A stretch of DNA of 64,000 nt from Actinomycetota bacterium (GTDB lineage Bacteria; Actinomycetota; Actinomycetes; Nanopelagicales; Nanopelagicaceae): positions 116,757 to 180,756 of the forward strand of contig VGAJ01000001.1 in assembly GCA_016870795.1 (NCBI GenBank), read 5' to 3'. The translations under genes and the position numbers were made by a program. Within the stretch, counting starts at the first letter, position 1. Each line of letters starts with the position of its first letter. Shown here one piece after another: positions 9,420-17,931 of this stretch. A model generated the notes under the pieces. It had not been told where the DNA came from and did not search any database. It saw only the letters and a list, made by a program, of their open reading frames with translations.

Positions 9420-10352
9420 TCACTTGACGGCGAGCAACGCAAGGGCGCGCGTTAGGTCCTCAGGCAGTGGGGCATTTAGGGTGATTCGCTTATCACTAGA
9501 TGGTTGATTAAAGGATAGCTCCAGCGCATGCAGCCAAGGTCTCTTTAACTCCAGGCGTGCGGCAAGTACGGGATCTCCGCCGTAGGCCAGATCACCAACT
9601 AGAGGGTGGCGCAGGGCATTGAAATGAACTCGAATCTGGTGAGTTCTTCCCGTTTCTAGAACTACTTTTAACAGAGATGCTCCTTGGTAATACTCAATTA
9701 ATTCATAGTGAGTAATGCTGGCCTTGCCATCTGCAACAACAGCAAAACGATAATCCTCTCTTGGATGGCGTCCAATTGGAGCATCAATACTTCCCTCAGC
9801 TGGATCAATATGTCCTTGTATGAGGGTGCGATAAACCTTTTCGATACTGCGATTCCTAAATTGATTCTTCATAGAAACATAAGAACGTTCATGCTTTGCT
9901 AACAGCATTAGTCCAGAAGTTCCAGCATCTAGCCTCTGCACAATTCCCTGTCGCTCTTGTGGTCCAGTTGTTGAGATTCGATAACCCCTTGCAAGAAGTG
10001 CGCCAACAACAGTTGGACCCATCCAGCCTGGACTTGCATGCGCCGCGCAACCCACTGGTTTATTAACGACAACAACATCATCATCGTCATAGATAATTTC
10101 AAGGGTATCTATCGGCGTCTCTTTTAACTCCAGTGGATCATAGATAGCTGGCATTAATACCGTTAAGCGATCTCCTACGCTTACCCGATCTGACTTTGAT
10201 AGCGGTTTCTTTCCCTGCAAAACATCGCCAGCATTCAGGAGATCAGCCACCACACTTCTTGATAGCTCTAGAACTTTTGCTAAAGCTGTATCAACTCTCT
10301 GACCATCTTGGTCTTGATCAATCTCAATCGCTCGCTTCTCGCGCTCCATCAA
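9420..10352 (-). CDS. rluD: RluA-family 23S rRNA pseudouridine synthase
   Basis: This 310-residue enzyme isomerises uridine to pseudouridine in rRNA. An N-terminal S4 RNA-binding domain (about residues 15-75) is followed by the synthase core. The catalytic Asp lies in QRLDAGTSGLMLLAKH, where most relatives have HRLD. The substrate segment VNKPVGCAAH and ETGRTHQIRVH are intact. It overlaps lspA by ATGA, an arrangement common in bacteria. The exact rRNA position modified cannot be read from sequence. Confidence 0.92.
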   Translation of the reverse strand: MMEREKRAIEIDQDQDGQRVDTALAKVLELSRSVVADLLNAGDVLQGKKPLSKSDRVSVGDRLTVLMPAIYDPLELKETPIDTLEIIYDDDDVVVVNKPVGCAAHASPGWMGPTVVGALLARGYRISTTGPQERQGIVQRLDAGTSGLMLLAKHERSYVSMKNQFRNRSIEKVYRTLIQGHIDPAEGSIDAPIGRHPREDYRFAVVADGKASITHYELIEYYQGASLLKVVLETGRTHQIRVHFNALRHPLVGDLAYGGDPVLAARLELKRPWLHALELSFNQPSSDKRITLNAPLPEDLTRALALLAVK

Positions 10353-10867
10353 ATAACCTTCTTATATGGCTCAATATTTCGAATAGCTAAAAGGCTCATC
10401 AAAAGTGCTGACGTAACAATTGCTGAATCAGCAATGTTAAATACTGGCCAATTAGGTAGCTCTATCCAGTCAATAACCTCACCTCGCCATGGCCCCGGAG
10501 GTCTAAAGGCTCGATCCATCAAGTTTCCAAAAACTCCTCCAAGTAATAGACCCAGAGCAATCGCCCAGGATCCATTGGTTACTTTTCTAATGAAATAGAG
10601 GATGAAGGCAGCGACACAGAGCTTTAGAGAGCTCAAAATCAAAGTGGCATCTCCAATTAAATTAAATGCAGCACCTGGGTTTGTGGCAAAAGTTAATTGC
10701 AGAAAGTCTCCTATGACCTTAACCGGTTCGCGGTATTGCAGATATGAAATGGCCCAGTTTTTAGTAATTAAATCCAGAGCAAATATTGATACGGTAAATA
10801 TTACAAAGAGTCGTCGCGCGCGATTAGCACCCGACGACCTTATCGGCGCTCTTCCTTCTGTTTGCAT
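10349..10867 (-). CDS. lspA: lipoprotein signal peptidase (signal peptidase II)
   Basis: LspA is a four-helix membrane aspartyl protease that removes signal peptides from prolipoproteins. Family motifs are present: DLITKNWA, TNPGAAFNL, GNLMDR and FNIADS; the last two carry the catalytic aspartates. I place the start at the ATG at 10867 (172 residues), overlapping the end of the zinc-finger gene by 28 bases. A start at 10939 would add a non-homologous leader over the neighbour. It sits between the DksA-like gene and rluD in one transcription unit. Confidence 0.9.
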   Translation of the reverse strand: MQTEGRAPIRSSGANRARRLFVIFTVSIFALDLITKNWAISYLQYREPVKVIGDFLQLTFATNPGAAFNLIGDATLILSSLKLCVAAFILYFIRKVTNGSWAIALGLLLGGVFGNLMDRAFRPPGPWRGEVIDWIELPNWPVFNIADSAIVTSALLMSLLAIRNIEPYKKVI

Positions 10868-11655
10868 AACATGCAAAGCGTTGCGCGAGGGAAAACTTGG
10901 AGACGGGCTTTCCCAATCGCGCTTCCACAATCCTCGCATCGCCCATAAGTTTTAGTCTCAATTCGCTCTAACGCTCTCTCGGTCTGTAAAACCATATCCC
11001 TTGCGTTATAGACCAATGAGATTTCATGTTCACGTTCAAATGTTTTAGCACCAGCATCAGCTTGATCATCGCCTGCCCCAACACCAGAGGCTTCAATTAG
11101 ATCATCCATCTCACTTTCAATAGTTTCAAGCTCTTTCTTTAATCTAATTAAATCTTTCGAAAGTTCTGATTTGATTGCCTTCATTTCAGCTGCGCTCCAA
11201 GACTCCTCGCCATCTAGAACAAAGGGTGATGGCGCTGCCTTAACTGGCTTTAGCGCTGGGGCCTTCTTGCCTGGCTTTGGAGTTCTAATTGGCGGCGGCA
11301 TTACTAAACGTTTCTCTGGAACAACTACCAGATCACTTGCTTCGATCTCTGGTTTATAAACTGAAATAGTTGTCGCTCCACCTTTTGCAGTACTACTGGT
11401 AAGCGCGGTCTTATGAGCGCCCTTCATAATCTGGGCGGGGGCCTTCTTTAATGTCGCTTTTTTAGCAAGAGTTGGGCGAACTGGTGCTTTCTTTACTGGC
11501 ACTTTTTTTGCTAGAGCTTTCTTAGCTGTAACTTTTTTTACAGGAGCTTTTTTAGCCTTTGGCTTAACACTCTTGGCCTTAGGTTTTGCCTTTGCTGGGC
11601 TAGATTTCTTCTTAAACTTCGCAACCGCTGAGCGGACTTTCTTTTTTAATGCCAC
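10840..11655 (-). CDS. TraR/DksA-type zinc-finger protein with a histone-H1-like tail
   Basis: The C-terminal part (about residues 150-271) is a DksA/TraR-like module: a charged helical, probably coiled-coil stretch, then a C4 zinc finger with Cys240, 243, 261 and 264 (GRCEDCG ... LCMLCK). Such proteins bind the RNA polymerase secondary channel. The first 80 or so residues are almost entirely Lys, Ala, Pro and Val in AKK/VKK repeats, like histone H1 or mycobacterial HupB tails. The start is GTG at 11655. The tail probably binds DNA or RNA, which is inference. Context with lspA and rluD is conserved in actinobacteria. Confidence 0.85.
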   Translation of the reverse strand: MALKKKVRSAVAKFKKKSSPAKAKPKAKSVKPKAKKAPVKKVTAKKALAKKVPVKKAPVRPTLAKKATLKKAPAQIMKGAHKTALTSSTAKGGATTISVYKPEIEASDLVVVPEKRLVMPPPIRTPKPGKKAPALKPVKAAPSPFVLDGEESWSAAEMKAIKSELSKDLIRLKKELETIESEMDDLIEASGVGAGDDQADAGAKTFEREHEISLVYNARDMVLQTERALERIETKTYGRCEDCGSAIGKARLQVFPRATLCMLCKQKEERR

Positions 11656-11709
11656 AACGGCGAAGGCTAAAGGTTTATTGATTTAAATGCCACTCGCCCC
11701 GCTATAGGC

Positions 11710-11715
11710 TAGAAT
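11710..11715 (+). promoter_or_regulatory. putative -10 element of ileS
   Basis: TAGAAT lies about 6 bases before the predicted 5' end of the T-box leader, giving a start near 11722. No good -35 at the right distance was found (TTGATT at 11678 is too far). It rests on the hexamer and its position only. Confidence 0.4.
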
Positions 11716-11721
11716 GAGCGC

Positions 11722-11922
11722 GCTTACATCAGTTATCGCGATGACCAGGCAATCACCTGTGAGCGAGTTGGAAGAAGTGAGTCAAGAGCTCATCTAGAAC
11801 CAGCAGTAAGTTTTTTTAAAAGCGGCAGCAAAAAAGCTGCAAGGCGGGTGGTACCGCGGTTGAAAAATCGCCCCTCCAAGAGATCGAAGAGTGTTTTATT
11901 CGAATTTCGAGGGGGTTTGTCA
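11722..11922 (+). promoter_or_regulatory. T-box riboswitch of ileS (short, translational type)
   Basis: The canonical T-box sequence GGGTGGTACCGCGG lies at 11846-11859. Its UGGU (11849-11852) suits the A73-CCA end of tRNA-Ile. A small hairpin at 11746-11759 (CAGG/CCTG) exposes AUC, an isoleucine codon, in its six-base loop. A second hairpin, GCAGC-A6-GCTGC, is at 11825-11840. CCCCTC (11871-11876) can pair with GAGGGG (11909-11914), which is the ribosome-binding site, or with the T-box arm. This fits the actinobacterial ileS class in which uncharged tRNA frees the ribosome-binding site. There is no intrinsic terminator. Confidence 0.9.
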
Positions 11923-14900
11923 GTGGCAAGTAATTCGCCTTATCTGGCGCTATCTGCCTCGATTGATCTTCCAAAAGTTGAACATGAAATTTTAGATTTC
12001 TGGCAAACCCAAGACATATTTCATGGCAGTGTCAGAATGCGTCAAGGTGGTCCAAGTTGGACTTTTTATGAAGGACCGCCAACTGCAAATGGTCTGCCAG
12101 GAACTCACCATATTGAAGCAAGAGTCTTTAAGGATGTATTCCCTCGCTTTCAGACTATGAAGGGCAAGTATGTAATCCGCAAAGCAGGTTGGGATTGCCA
12201 TGGTCTTCCAGTAGAGATTGCAGTTGAGAAGGAACTGGGATTTTCTGGAAAAGGTGATATCGAAAAATTTGGAATAGCAGCCTTTAATGAAAAGTGTCGT
12301 CAATCGGTGCAGCGACATGTGGGTGCATTTACTGAGATGACCGAGCGAATGGGTTTCTGGGTTGATTTTGATCAGGCCTATTGGACTATGTCCAATGAAT
12401 ATATTGAAAGTGTCTGGTGGTCACTTGCTCAGATCCATAGCAAAGGCTTACTAGTTCAGGACTATCGCGTAGCGCCGTATTGCCCTAGATGTGGCACTGG
12501 CCTATCGGATCATGAGCTGGCGCAAGGCTATGAGAGCGTTACTGATCCAAGCGTGTATCTGCGTTTTCCAATTATTGATGGTGAATTAAAGAATCTCGGT
12601 GCATCGCTATTAGTTTGGACTACAACACCCTGGACCTTGGTATCAAATACTGCAATCGCAGTCAACCCTGATGTTGATTACTTGGTAGTTAGAACTAAGG
12701 CTGACTCTGATAAAGAAGTTATCTCTGAAGTATTGGTCATAGCAAAAAACTTAGTTGAACTTTTAGGTAGCAGCTATGAAATTCTTAGAGAATTAAAGGG
12801 AAGCCAACTTGAGAAAGTTAAATATCAACCGCCCTTTAATTATGTCGATATTCCTGATGCGCACTATGTGGTACTGGCAGATTATGTAACCACCGAAGAT
12901 GGAACTGGATTAGTCCATCAAGCCCCAGCCTTTGGCGCAGATGACTTACAAACCTGCCGCAAATATGGCCTACCGGTTGTAAATCCCATCGCACCAAATG
13001 GCGAATTTGAATCAGGAATTGCAACAGTTGGAGGAATGTTCTTTAAGCAAGCAGATAAGGTCTTAATTAAAGAGCTAAAGAAATCTGGATCACTTTATAA
13101 GCACCAGCAATATGAACACTCCTATCCAAATTGCTGGAGATGCCACACTCCTCTTATCTATTACGCGCAACCTTCTTGGTATATCAGAACTACCAAGATC
13201 AAGGATGCTTTACTTCGAGAGAATGCTGCTACCGATTGGCATCCTGAGACAATTAGAAATGGTCGCTATGGTGATTGGCTCAATAACAATATCGACTGGG
13301 CTCTCTCGCGAAATCGCTATTGGGGCACCCCCCTTCCCATCTGGAGATGCGAGAATAAACATGAGGAAGCCTTTGCCTCAAAGGCTCAATTGCAGAGCCG
13401 TTATGGAAAAGATTTAACAGATCTTGAACTCCATCGTCCATTTGTTGATGAGATTGTATTTAACTGTCTTAGCTGCTCATCGCAGATGGTAAGAACCCCG
13501 GAAGTTATTGATTGCTGGTATGACTCAGGTGCTATGCCATTTGCACAATGGGGATATCCTCATAAGCAAGGCTCAGAAGAAAAATTCAAAGAGGCCTATC
13601 CTGCTGATTTTATCTGCGAGGCAATTGATCAAACCCGCGGTTGGTTCTACACCTTGATGGCAATTGGAACTTTAGTATTTGATGAGTCTTCATATAAAAC
13701 GGTGCTCTGCCTTGGCCACATCTTGGATAAAGATGGACGCAAGATGAGTAAGCATCTAGGAAACGTATTAGAGCCAATGGCTCTTATGGATAAACATGGA
13801 GCAGATGCAGTTCGTTGGTACATGCTCGCCGCTGGTTCTCCCTGGAGCGCCAGACGAGTTGGCCATGATGCAATATCTGAGGTAGTCAGAAAGACGCTAC
13901 TTACCTATTGGAATACAGTCTCCTTTTTAACGCTCTATGCCTCAGCTGCTAATTACTCGCCAACGTCTATTACCAAAGCCAGCAATCTATCAACGATGGA
14001 CCGTTGGATTTTAAGTGAACTGAATCAATTGATTGCAACGGTAGATCAAGCTCTCAGTGATTTTGATTCGCAGTTAGCCGGATCTGCCATTGCCACATTT
14101 ATAGATGACTTATCAAATTGGTATGTAAGAAGATCACGAAGAAGATTCTGGGATGGCGATAGCGCAGCACTTTCGACACTGCATCACTGCATTAAAAATG
14201 TCACGCTGCTTATGGCACCGATGGTTCCATTTATCACCGAACATGTCTGGCAGAAGTTAATACGGGTAGTTGAAAAAGATAGTCCAATCTCGGTTCATCT
14301 AGCAGACTTTCCGGTTAGTGATGCATCATTAATTGACAACGAGCTTTCAAAGTCAGTTGCTTTGACTAGAGGATTAGTAGAGCTTGGACGAGCATCAAGA
14401 GCGCAATCAGGAGTCAAGATCCGCCAACCACTATCACGAGCACTTATCGCCGCACCTGGGTGGAAGTTGCTCTCTGTTGAACTGCGAGAGCAGATTTCAG
14501 ATGAATTAAATGTCGAATCCCTAGATGATCTTGCAAGCGCTGGAGCAGACTTAGTAGATATCTCAATTAAAGCTAACTTCAGATCCCTTGGAGCAAAATT
14601 TGGTGGCGAGGTGCAAGAGCTATCAAAGGCAATTACCTCATCAAACGCCCAAGAATTAGTAAGTAAGGTAAGAAATAGTGGCAAAGCTCAAATAACTTAT
14701 GGCTCAAAAACTGCAGAAATTACCGAGGAAGATCTGGTAATTACTGAGACTCCAAGAACTGGGTGGGCTGTGGCCTCACACACTGGAGAAAGCGTTGCGC
14801 TGGATTTAAATCTAACGGAAGATTTAGTTGCAAAAGGCATAGTCAGAGAGGCAATCCGTGCCATCCAGGATGAGCGAAAAGCATCAGGTTTTGATGTGAG

Positions 14901-15069
14901 TGATCGCATCCACGTGAAGTGGAACTCTGATGATCAATCTTCAAAAGCAATCGAAGCTGGAGCTGCCTGGATAAGCGAGGAAGTCCTTGCTCTCTCATTT
15001 GAGCGAGATTCAAAGCTAGAACCAAGTGAGCAAGAGCTCGGTCTTAGCCTCAAACTTACAAAGGCCTAG
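11923..15069 (+). CDS. ileS: isoleucine--tRNA ligase
   Basis: IleRS (1048 residues) charges tRNA-Ile. The class I signature HIGH appears as GTHHIEAR after FYEGPPTANG; KMSKS appears as GRKMSKHLGN. The editing domain, with TTPWTLVSNTAIAV, is present, and the C-terminal anticodon-binding region follows. Zinc-finger cysteine pairs (CPRCG, CWRCH) are visible. I chose GTG at 11923 because AGGGGG sits 8 bases upstream and the protein aligns from there; the upstream frame is T-box leader. The 3' end overlaps kynA by four bases on the opposite strand. Confidence 0.96.
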   Translation: MASNSPYLALSASIDLPKVEHEILDFWQTQDIFHGSVRMRQGGPSWTFYEGPPTANGLPGTHHIEARVFKDVFPRFQTMKGKYVIRKAGWDCHGLPVEIAVEKELGFSGKGDIEKFGIAAFNEKCRQSVQRHVGAFTEMTERMGFWVDFDQAYWTMSNEYIESVWWSLAQIHSKGLLVQDYRVAPYCPRCGTGLSDHELAQGYESVTDPSVYLRFPIIDGELKNLGASLLVWTTTPWTLVSNTAIAVNPDVDYLVVRTKADSDKEVISEVLVIAKNLVELLGSSYEILRELKGSQLEKVKYQPPFNYVDIPDAHYVVLADYVTTEDGTGLVHQAPAFGADDLQTCRKYGLPVVNPIAPNGEFESGIATVGGMFFKQADKVLIKELKKSGSLYKHQQYEHSYPNCWRCHTPLIYYAQPSWYIRTTKIKDALLRENAATDWHPETIRNGRYGDWLNNNIDWALSRNRYWGTPLPIWRCENKHEEAFASKAQLQSRYGKDLTDLELHRPFVDEIVFNCLSCSSQMVRTPEVIDCWYDSGAMPFAQWGYPHKQGSEEKFKEAYPADFICEAIDQTRGWFYTLMAIGTLVFDESSYKTVLCLGHILDKDGRKMSKHLGNVLEPMALMDKHGADAVRWYMLAAGSPWSARRVGHDAISEVVRKTLLTYWNTVSFLTLYASAANYSPTSITKASNLSTMDRWILSELNQLIATVDQALSDFDSQLAGSAIATFIDDLSNWYVRRSRRRFWDGDSAALSTLHHCIKNVTLLMAPMVPFITEHVWQKLIRVVEKDSPISVHLADFPVSDASLIDNELSKSVALTRGLVELGRASRAQSGVKIRQPLSRALIAAPGWKLLSVELREQISDELNVESLDDLASAGADLVDISIKANFRSLGAKFGGEVQELSKAITSSNAQELVSKVRNSGKAQITYGSKTAEITEEDLVITETPRTGWAVASHTGESVALDLNLTEDLVAKGIVREAIRAIQDERKASGFDVSDRIHVKWNSDDQSSKAIEAGAAWISEEVLALSFERDSKLEPSEQELGLSLKLTKA

Positions 15070-15860
15070 AACTTACTTCTAATCTGCCAGAGATCAGGAA
15101 ATACAGAATTAAATAAAGTTGAAGCAAGATATGTTGCGCCACTTGAACCACCAGTTCCACTCTTATGTCCAATAGTTCTCTCAACCATTTTTACATGCCG
15201 GTAGCGCCACTCTTGCAAGCCCTCATCGATATCAACCAAACGCTCGCAGATTAGAGACCCTTCTGGATCTTTTCTATGAAGATCAAGCAGAGCCTCTTGC
15301 ACTTTTTCGTTTGCTTGATAAGCCAAGCTAAAATCGCGATTCAGTATTTCTGTTGCAATTTTAAAACCTCTGCTATCTACATATTTAAGTGCGCTATCCC
15401 ATAGAGATCGCGAGCTCATCAAATCTTCAACGAACTTCTTATCTGCAGGTAATAAGTGTGCTGCAGCCCTTGGATCACGTCTTCCAAGAATTGCTTCAAT
15501 TTGCCGAAACTGCGCCGATTGAAAGCCGCTGGATGCCCCGAGGCGATCACGGAATGAATTAAATTGAAGTGGTGTCATCGTCTCAAGAATGTCAATCTGA
15601 GCAACGCATATCTTCATAATGGTCCTGATTCGACCGAGAATGGAGAGTGAGTAATGGGTATCACCTGATTCAAGACTTCTCTGAGCGGCAAGAAACTCGT
15701 GAATCAGTTCTTTAAACCAGAGTTCGTAGGTCTGGTGAATAACAATGAATAACAACTCATCATGCTCTGGGCCTTCTGAGAGAGGTCTCTGAAGCTTTAG
15801 CAGCTCATCAACTTTTAAGTAAGAGCTATAGGTGAGAGCAGCATCGTGATTTTCACTCAT
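15066..15860 (-). CDS. kynA: tryptophan 2,3-dioxygenase
   Basis: This 264-residue heme protein oxidises tryptophan to N-formylkynurenine. Family motifs are LTYSSYLKVDELL, DELLFIVIHQTYELWFK with the distal His, and RHVKMVERTIGHKSGTGGS with the proximal heme His. The length fits bacterial tetrameric TDO. It overlaps kynU by ATGA and is therefore co-translated with it. No formamidase gene lies next to it, so the intermediate step is either encoded elsewhere or handled by another hydrolase. Confidence 0.95.
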   Translation of the reverse strand: MSENHDAALTYSSYLKVDELLKLQRPLSEGPEHDELLFIVIHQTYELWFKELIHEFLAAQRSLESGDTHYSLSILGRIRTIMKICVAQIDILETMTPLQFNSFRDRLGASSGFQSAQFRQIEAILGRRDPRAAAHLLPADKKFVEDLMSSRSLWDSALKYVDSRGFKIATEILNRDFSLAYQANEKVQEALLDLHRKDPEGSLICERLVDIDEGLQEWRYRHVKMVERTIGHKSGTGGSSGATYLASTLFNSVFPDLWQIRSKF

Positions 15861-17122
15861 GTGACTCGAACCTGCCCTTCATCAATCTTTTCATATTGGC
15901 GGGTACTGACTAAATCTCTAATTCTTTGAAATCCGTCATAAACCTCAACATAGGAGTTAACCAAAGGCGAGATTGCAACTCTAATTGAATTTGGAGCGCG
16001 ATAGTCTGGAATTACATTGGCATATTTGCGAAGCGCTATTGCTATTTTGCTTGCCTCTGGGTGACAGAGAGAAATATGGCCACCCCGCTTACCTGCAGTC
16101 CTTGGCGTATTTAGAGTGAATCCAAGAGGCGCTAACCACTTTTCATAGAGTTCAATCATCATCTGCGTTCCAGTAGCTGCTTTTGCTTCAATTGCAGTAA
16201 TACCAGCCTCTTCAATCATCGCAAAGGCACTTTTAATGCATCGCAATCCCATCAGTGAAGGACTTGCTATTTGGAAACCTCTAATACTTTCAACCTTCTC
16301 AAAATTTGCACCCATAGCAAATTGATCTCGCTGGGCAAACCAGCCTTGAATTGGAACTTGTAATTCTTTTTGTATCCCTTTTGAAACATAGAGCCAGGCA
16401 GGAGCTCCTGGTCCTGAGTTTCCATATTTGTAGGTGCACCCAACTGCAAGATCTACACCATTTCTATCAAAGTCAAGGACTACTGAGCCCACCGCGTGAG
16501 CTGCATCCCAAAGCATCAAAGCGCCATGACTCTTTACTAAATCAGTAAGAGTTTTTATATCCTGCCTCGCACCTGACCTATATTGCACAACTTGAAGTGA
16601 AACTAAGGCCACATCATCTGATAGATAAGAATCAAGTAACTCTGGTGTAATCAATTCATTTTCACTAATGGCGCTATCTTCATTACTAATTGTGATCAGG
16701 TTTAAACCTAGACTACTTGCAATTCCCTGCATGATGTAGCGATCAGTTGGGAAATTAGCTGCATCAATTATTATCGTTTTTCTATTCGGCCTTGCCTTAA
16801 TGGCTGCTAGCGCTAATTGATAAAGATTTACTGAAGTTGTATCGCAGGCCAGTACTTGACCCGGCCCTGCTCCAAGAGCGCTTCTGCCAATCAAATCTCC
16901 AACCGTTTGAGCCTCATCGATCCAATGCTCCCAGCCGGTAACAACTTTTGGCCCCCACTCTTGGGTGAGAAAGTCGCTAATGGCTTTGACTGTGGCATGA
17001 GGAAGGCGGCCCAGAGAATTACCATCTAGATAACAAGTATTTGGATCGGTAATTACAAACTGATTTCGAAACTTACCCAACTCATCTTGAGCATCTAAAG
17101 CTTGCGCTTGGCTGCGTTCCAT
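15857..17122 (-). CDS. kynU: kynureninase
   Basis: This 421-residue PLP enzyme splits kynurenine into anthranilate and alanine. The PLP lysine is in VGCTYKYGNSGPGAP, and YLDGNSLGRLP near the N-terminus binds the substrate. LWDAAHAVGS and HISLCHPEA are also family features. It heads a two-gene operon with kynA. TAGACT lies 7 bases before the ATG, suggesting a leaderless message. The anthranilate formed could re-enter tryptophan synthesis; no downstream 3-hydroxylation gene is seen. Confidence 0.94.
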   Translation of the reverse strand: MERSQAQALDAQDELGKFRNQFVITDPNTCYLDGNSLGRLPHATVKAISDFLTQEWGPKVVTGWEHWIDEAQTVGDLIGRSALGAGPGQVLACDTTSVNLYQLALAAIKARPNRKTIIIDAANFPTDRYIMQGIASSLGLNLITISNEDSAISENELITPELLDSYLSDDVALVSLQVVQYRSGARQDIKTLTDLVKSHGALMLWDAAHAVGSVVLDFDRNGVDLAVGCTYKYGNSGPGAPAWLYVSKGIQKELQVPIQGWFAQRDQFAMGANFEKVESIRGFQIASPSLMGLRCIKSAFAMIEEAGITAIEAKAATGTQMMIELYEKWLAPLGFTLNTPRTAGKRGGHISLCHPEASKIAIALRKYANVIPDYRAPNSIRVAISPLVNSYVEVYDGFQRIRDLVSTRQYEKIDEGQVRVT

Positions 17123-17129
17123 AACCTTG

Positions 17130-17135
17130 AGTCTA
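17130..17135 (-). promoter_or_regulatory. putative leaderless -10 element of kynU-kynA
   Basis: TAGACT on the minus strand is followed by CAAGGTT and the kynU ATG. AAGG in the spacer is too close to the ATG to be an effective ribosome-binding site. No -35 is assigned. Confidence 0.45.
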
Positions 17136-17181
17136 GGTCAGGAGTTAGGTTCTTGAGAAGTTGCCCTTAAAGGGGGAAGTT

Positions 17182-17460
17182 TTATCGAATGAAAGCGATA
17201 AGAATTTGTGTTCCAAAGAAGAGCACAATAAATGAGAGATCAAGTGCCACAGGTCCCATGCGAAGAGGCGGGATAAATCTGCGAATAAAACCGAGCGGCT
17301 TATCAGTAATCATGTAGATGATCTCAGCAAGTGGAAGAATTACTCCCCTGGGACGCCAGCCCGGACGAAACATCCTGACATAATCTAAAATTAAACGAGC
17401 AAATAGCGCAAAGAGAAAGAGATTTAAAGCAAGAACAATCCAACTGCTGATATTTATCAC
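17182..17460 (-). CDS. YggT family membrane protein
   Basis: This 92-residue protein has two hydrophobic helices (about residues 5-25 and 68-90) flanking a basic segment with FRPGWRPRG and TDKPLGFIRRFIPP, the YggT signature. The family is found at the end of the sepF/ftsZ cluster in actinobacteria and Gram-positives and may help divisome or membrane organisation; its biochemical role is not established. It lies 12 bases after sepF and appears to be the last gene of the division cluster. Confidence 0.88.
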   Translation of the reverse strand: MINISSWIVLALNLFLFALFARLILDYVRMFRPGWRPRGVILPLAEIIYMITDKPLGFIRRFIPPLRMGPVALDLSFIVLFFGTQILIAFIR

Positions 17461-17472
17461 AGCAGAATTAAA

Positions 17473-17922
17473 TCAGCTCTGGTTAAAGAGGCTAGCGTTA
17501 GCTGCTGCCGTCTTATCTTCTGAACTGACCATCACATTTGGTGGCGAGAGAAGAAATACTTTTGAAGTTACGCGCTCAATAGTTCCAGCATGACCGAAAA
17601 CTAAACCTGATGCAAAGTCAATTAATCTCTTTCGCTCTGACTCTTCCATATCGCTAAGGTTCATGATCACCGGATTTCCTTCGCGGTAATACTCACCAAT
17701 TGCTCGAGCCTCACTATAAAACCTAGGGGTGATAGTCACGATGCGATCGATTGGAGCAGCATCTACGCTCTTTGCAGCGCTAGTCATAGATGGAGCGACA
17801 GTTAGTGATTTGTTCTCACGCTTAACTGGGGCAACTCTGTTTTTATGTGTTACAACTTCGCTAGTTCCATCATCTTCGGTGAGACCGAGATAATTGGTCA
17901 TTTTTCTTAAGGCATTAGACAT
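17473..17922 (-). CDS. sepF: cell division protein SepF
   Basis: SepF (149 residues) anchors and bundles FtsZ at the membrane. An N-terminal amphipathic stretch (MSNALRKMTNYLGL) can bind the membrane. After a basic linker comes the core domain with ITPRFYSEARAIGEYYREG and DFASGLVFGHAGTIERV, typical of the family. No ftsA is in the division cluster, so SepF is the expected FtsZ anchor here. Spacing to its neighbours is about 10 bases on both sides. Confidence 0.93.
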   Translation of the reverse strand: MSNALRKMTNYLGLTEDDGTSEVVTHKNRVAPVKRENKSLTVAPSMTSAAKSVDAAPIDRIVTITPRFYSEARAIGEYYREGNPVIMNLSDMEESERKRLIDFASGLVFGHAGTIERVTSKVFLLSPPNVMVSSEDKTAAANASLFNQS

Positions 17923-17931
17923 ACCAGAATT

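Noticed and set aside
10868..10939. N-terminal extension of lspA
   Set aside because: The extra residues lie within the zinc-finger coding end of the neighbouring gene and do not resemble LspA.
11811..11817. Run of seven T residues in the ileS leader
   Set aside because: No GC-rich hairpin directly precedes it, and the leader fits a translational T-box, so it is not an intrinsic terminator.
17163..17175. CCCTTAAAGGG palindrome between kynU and yggT
   Set aside because: The stem is only four to five pairs, has no T-run, and no known operator matches it.
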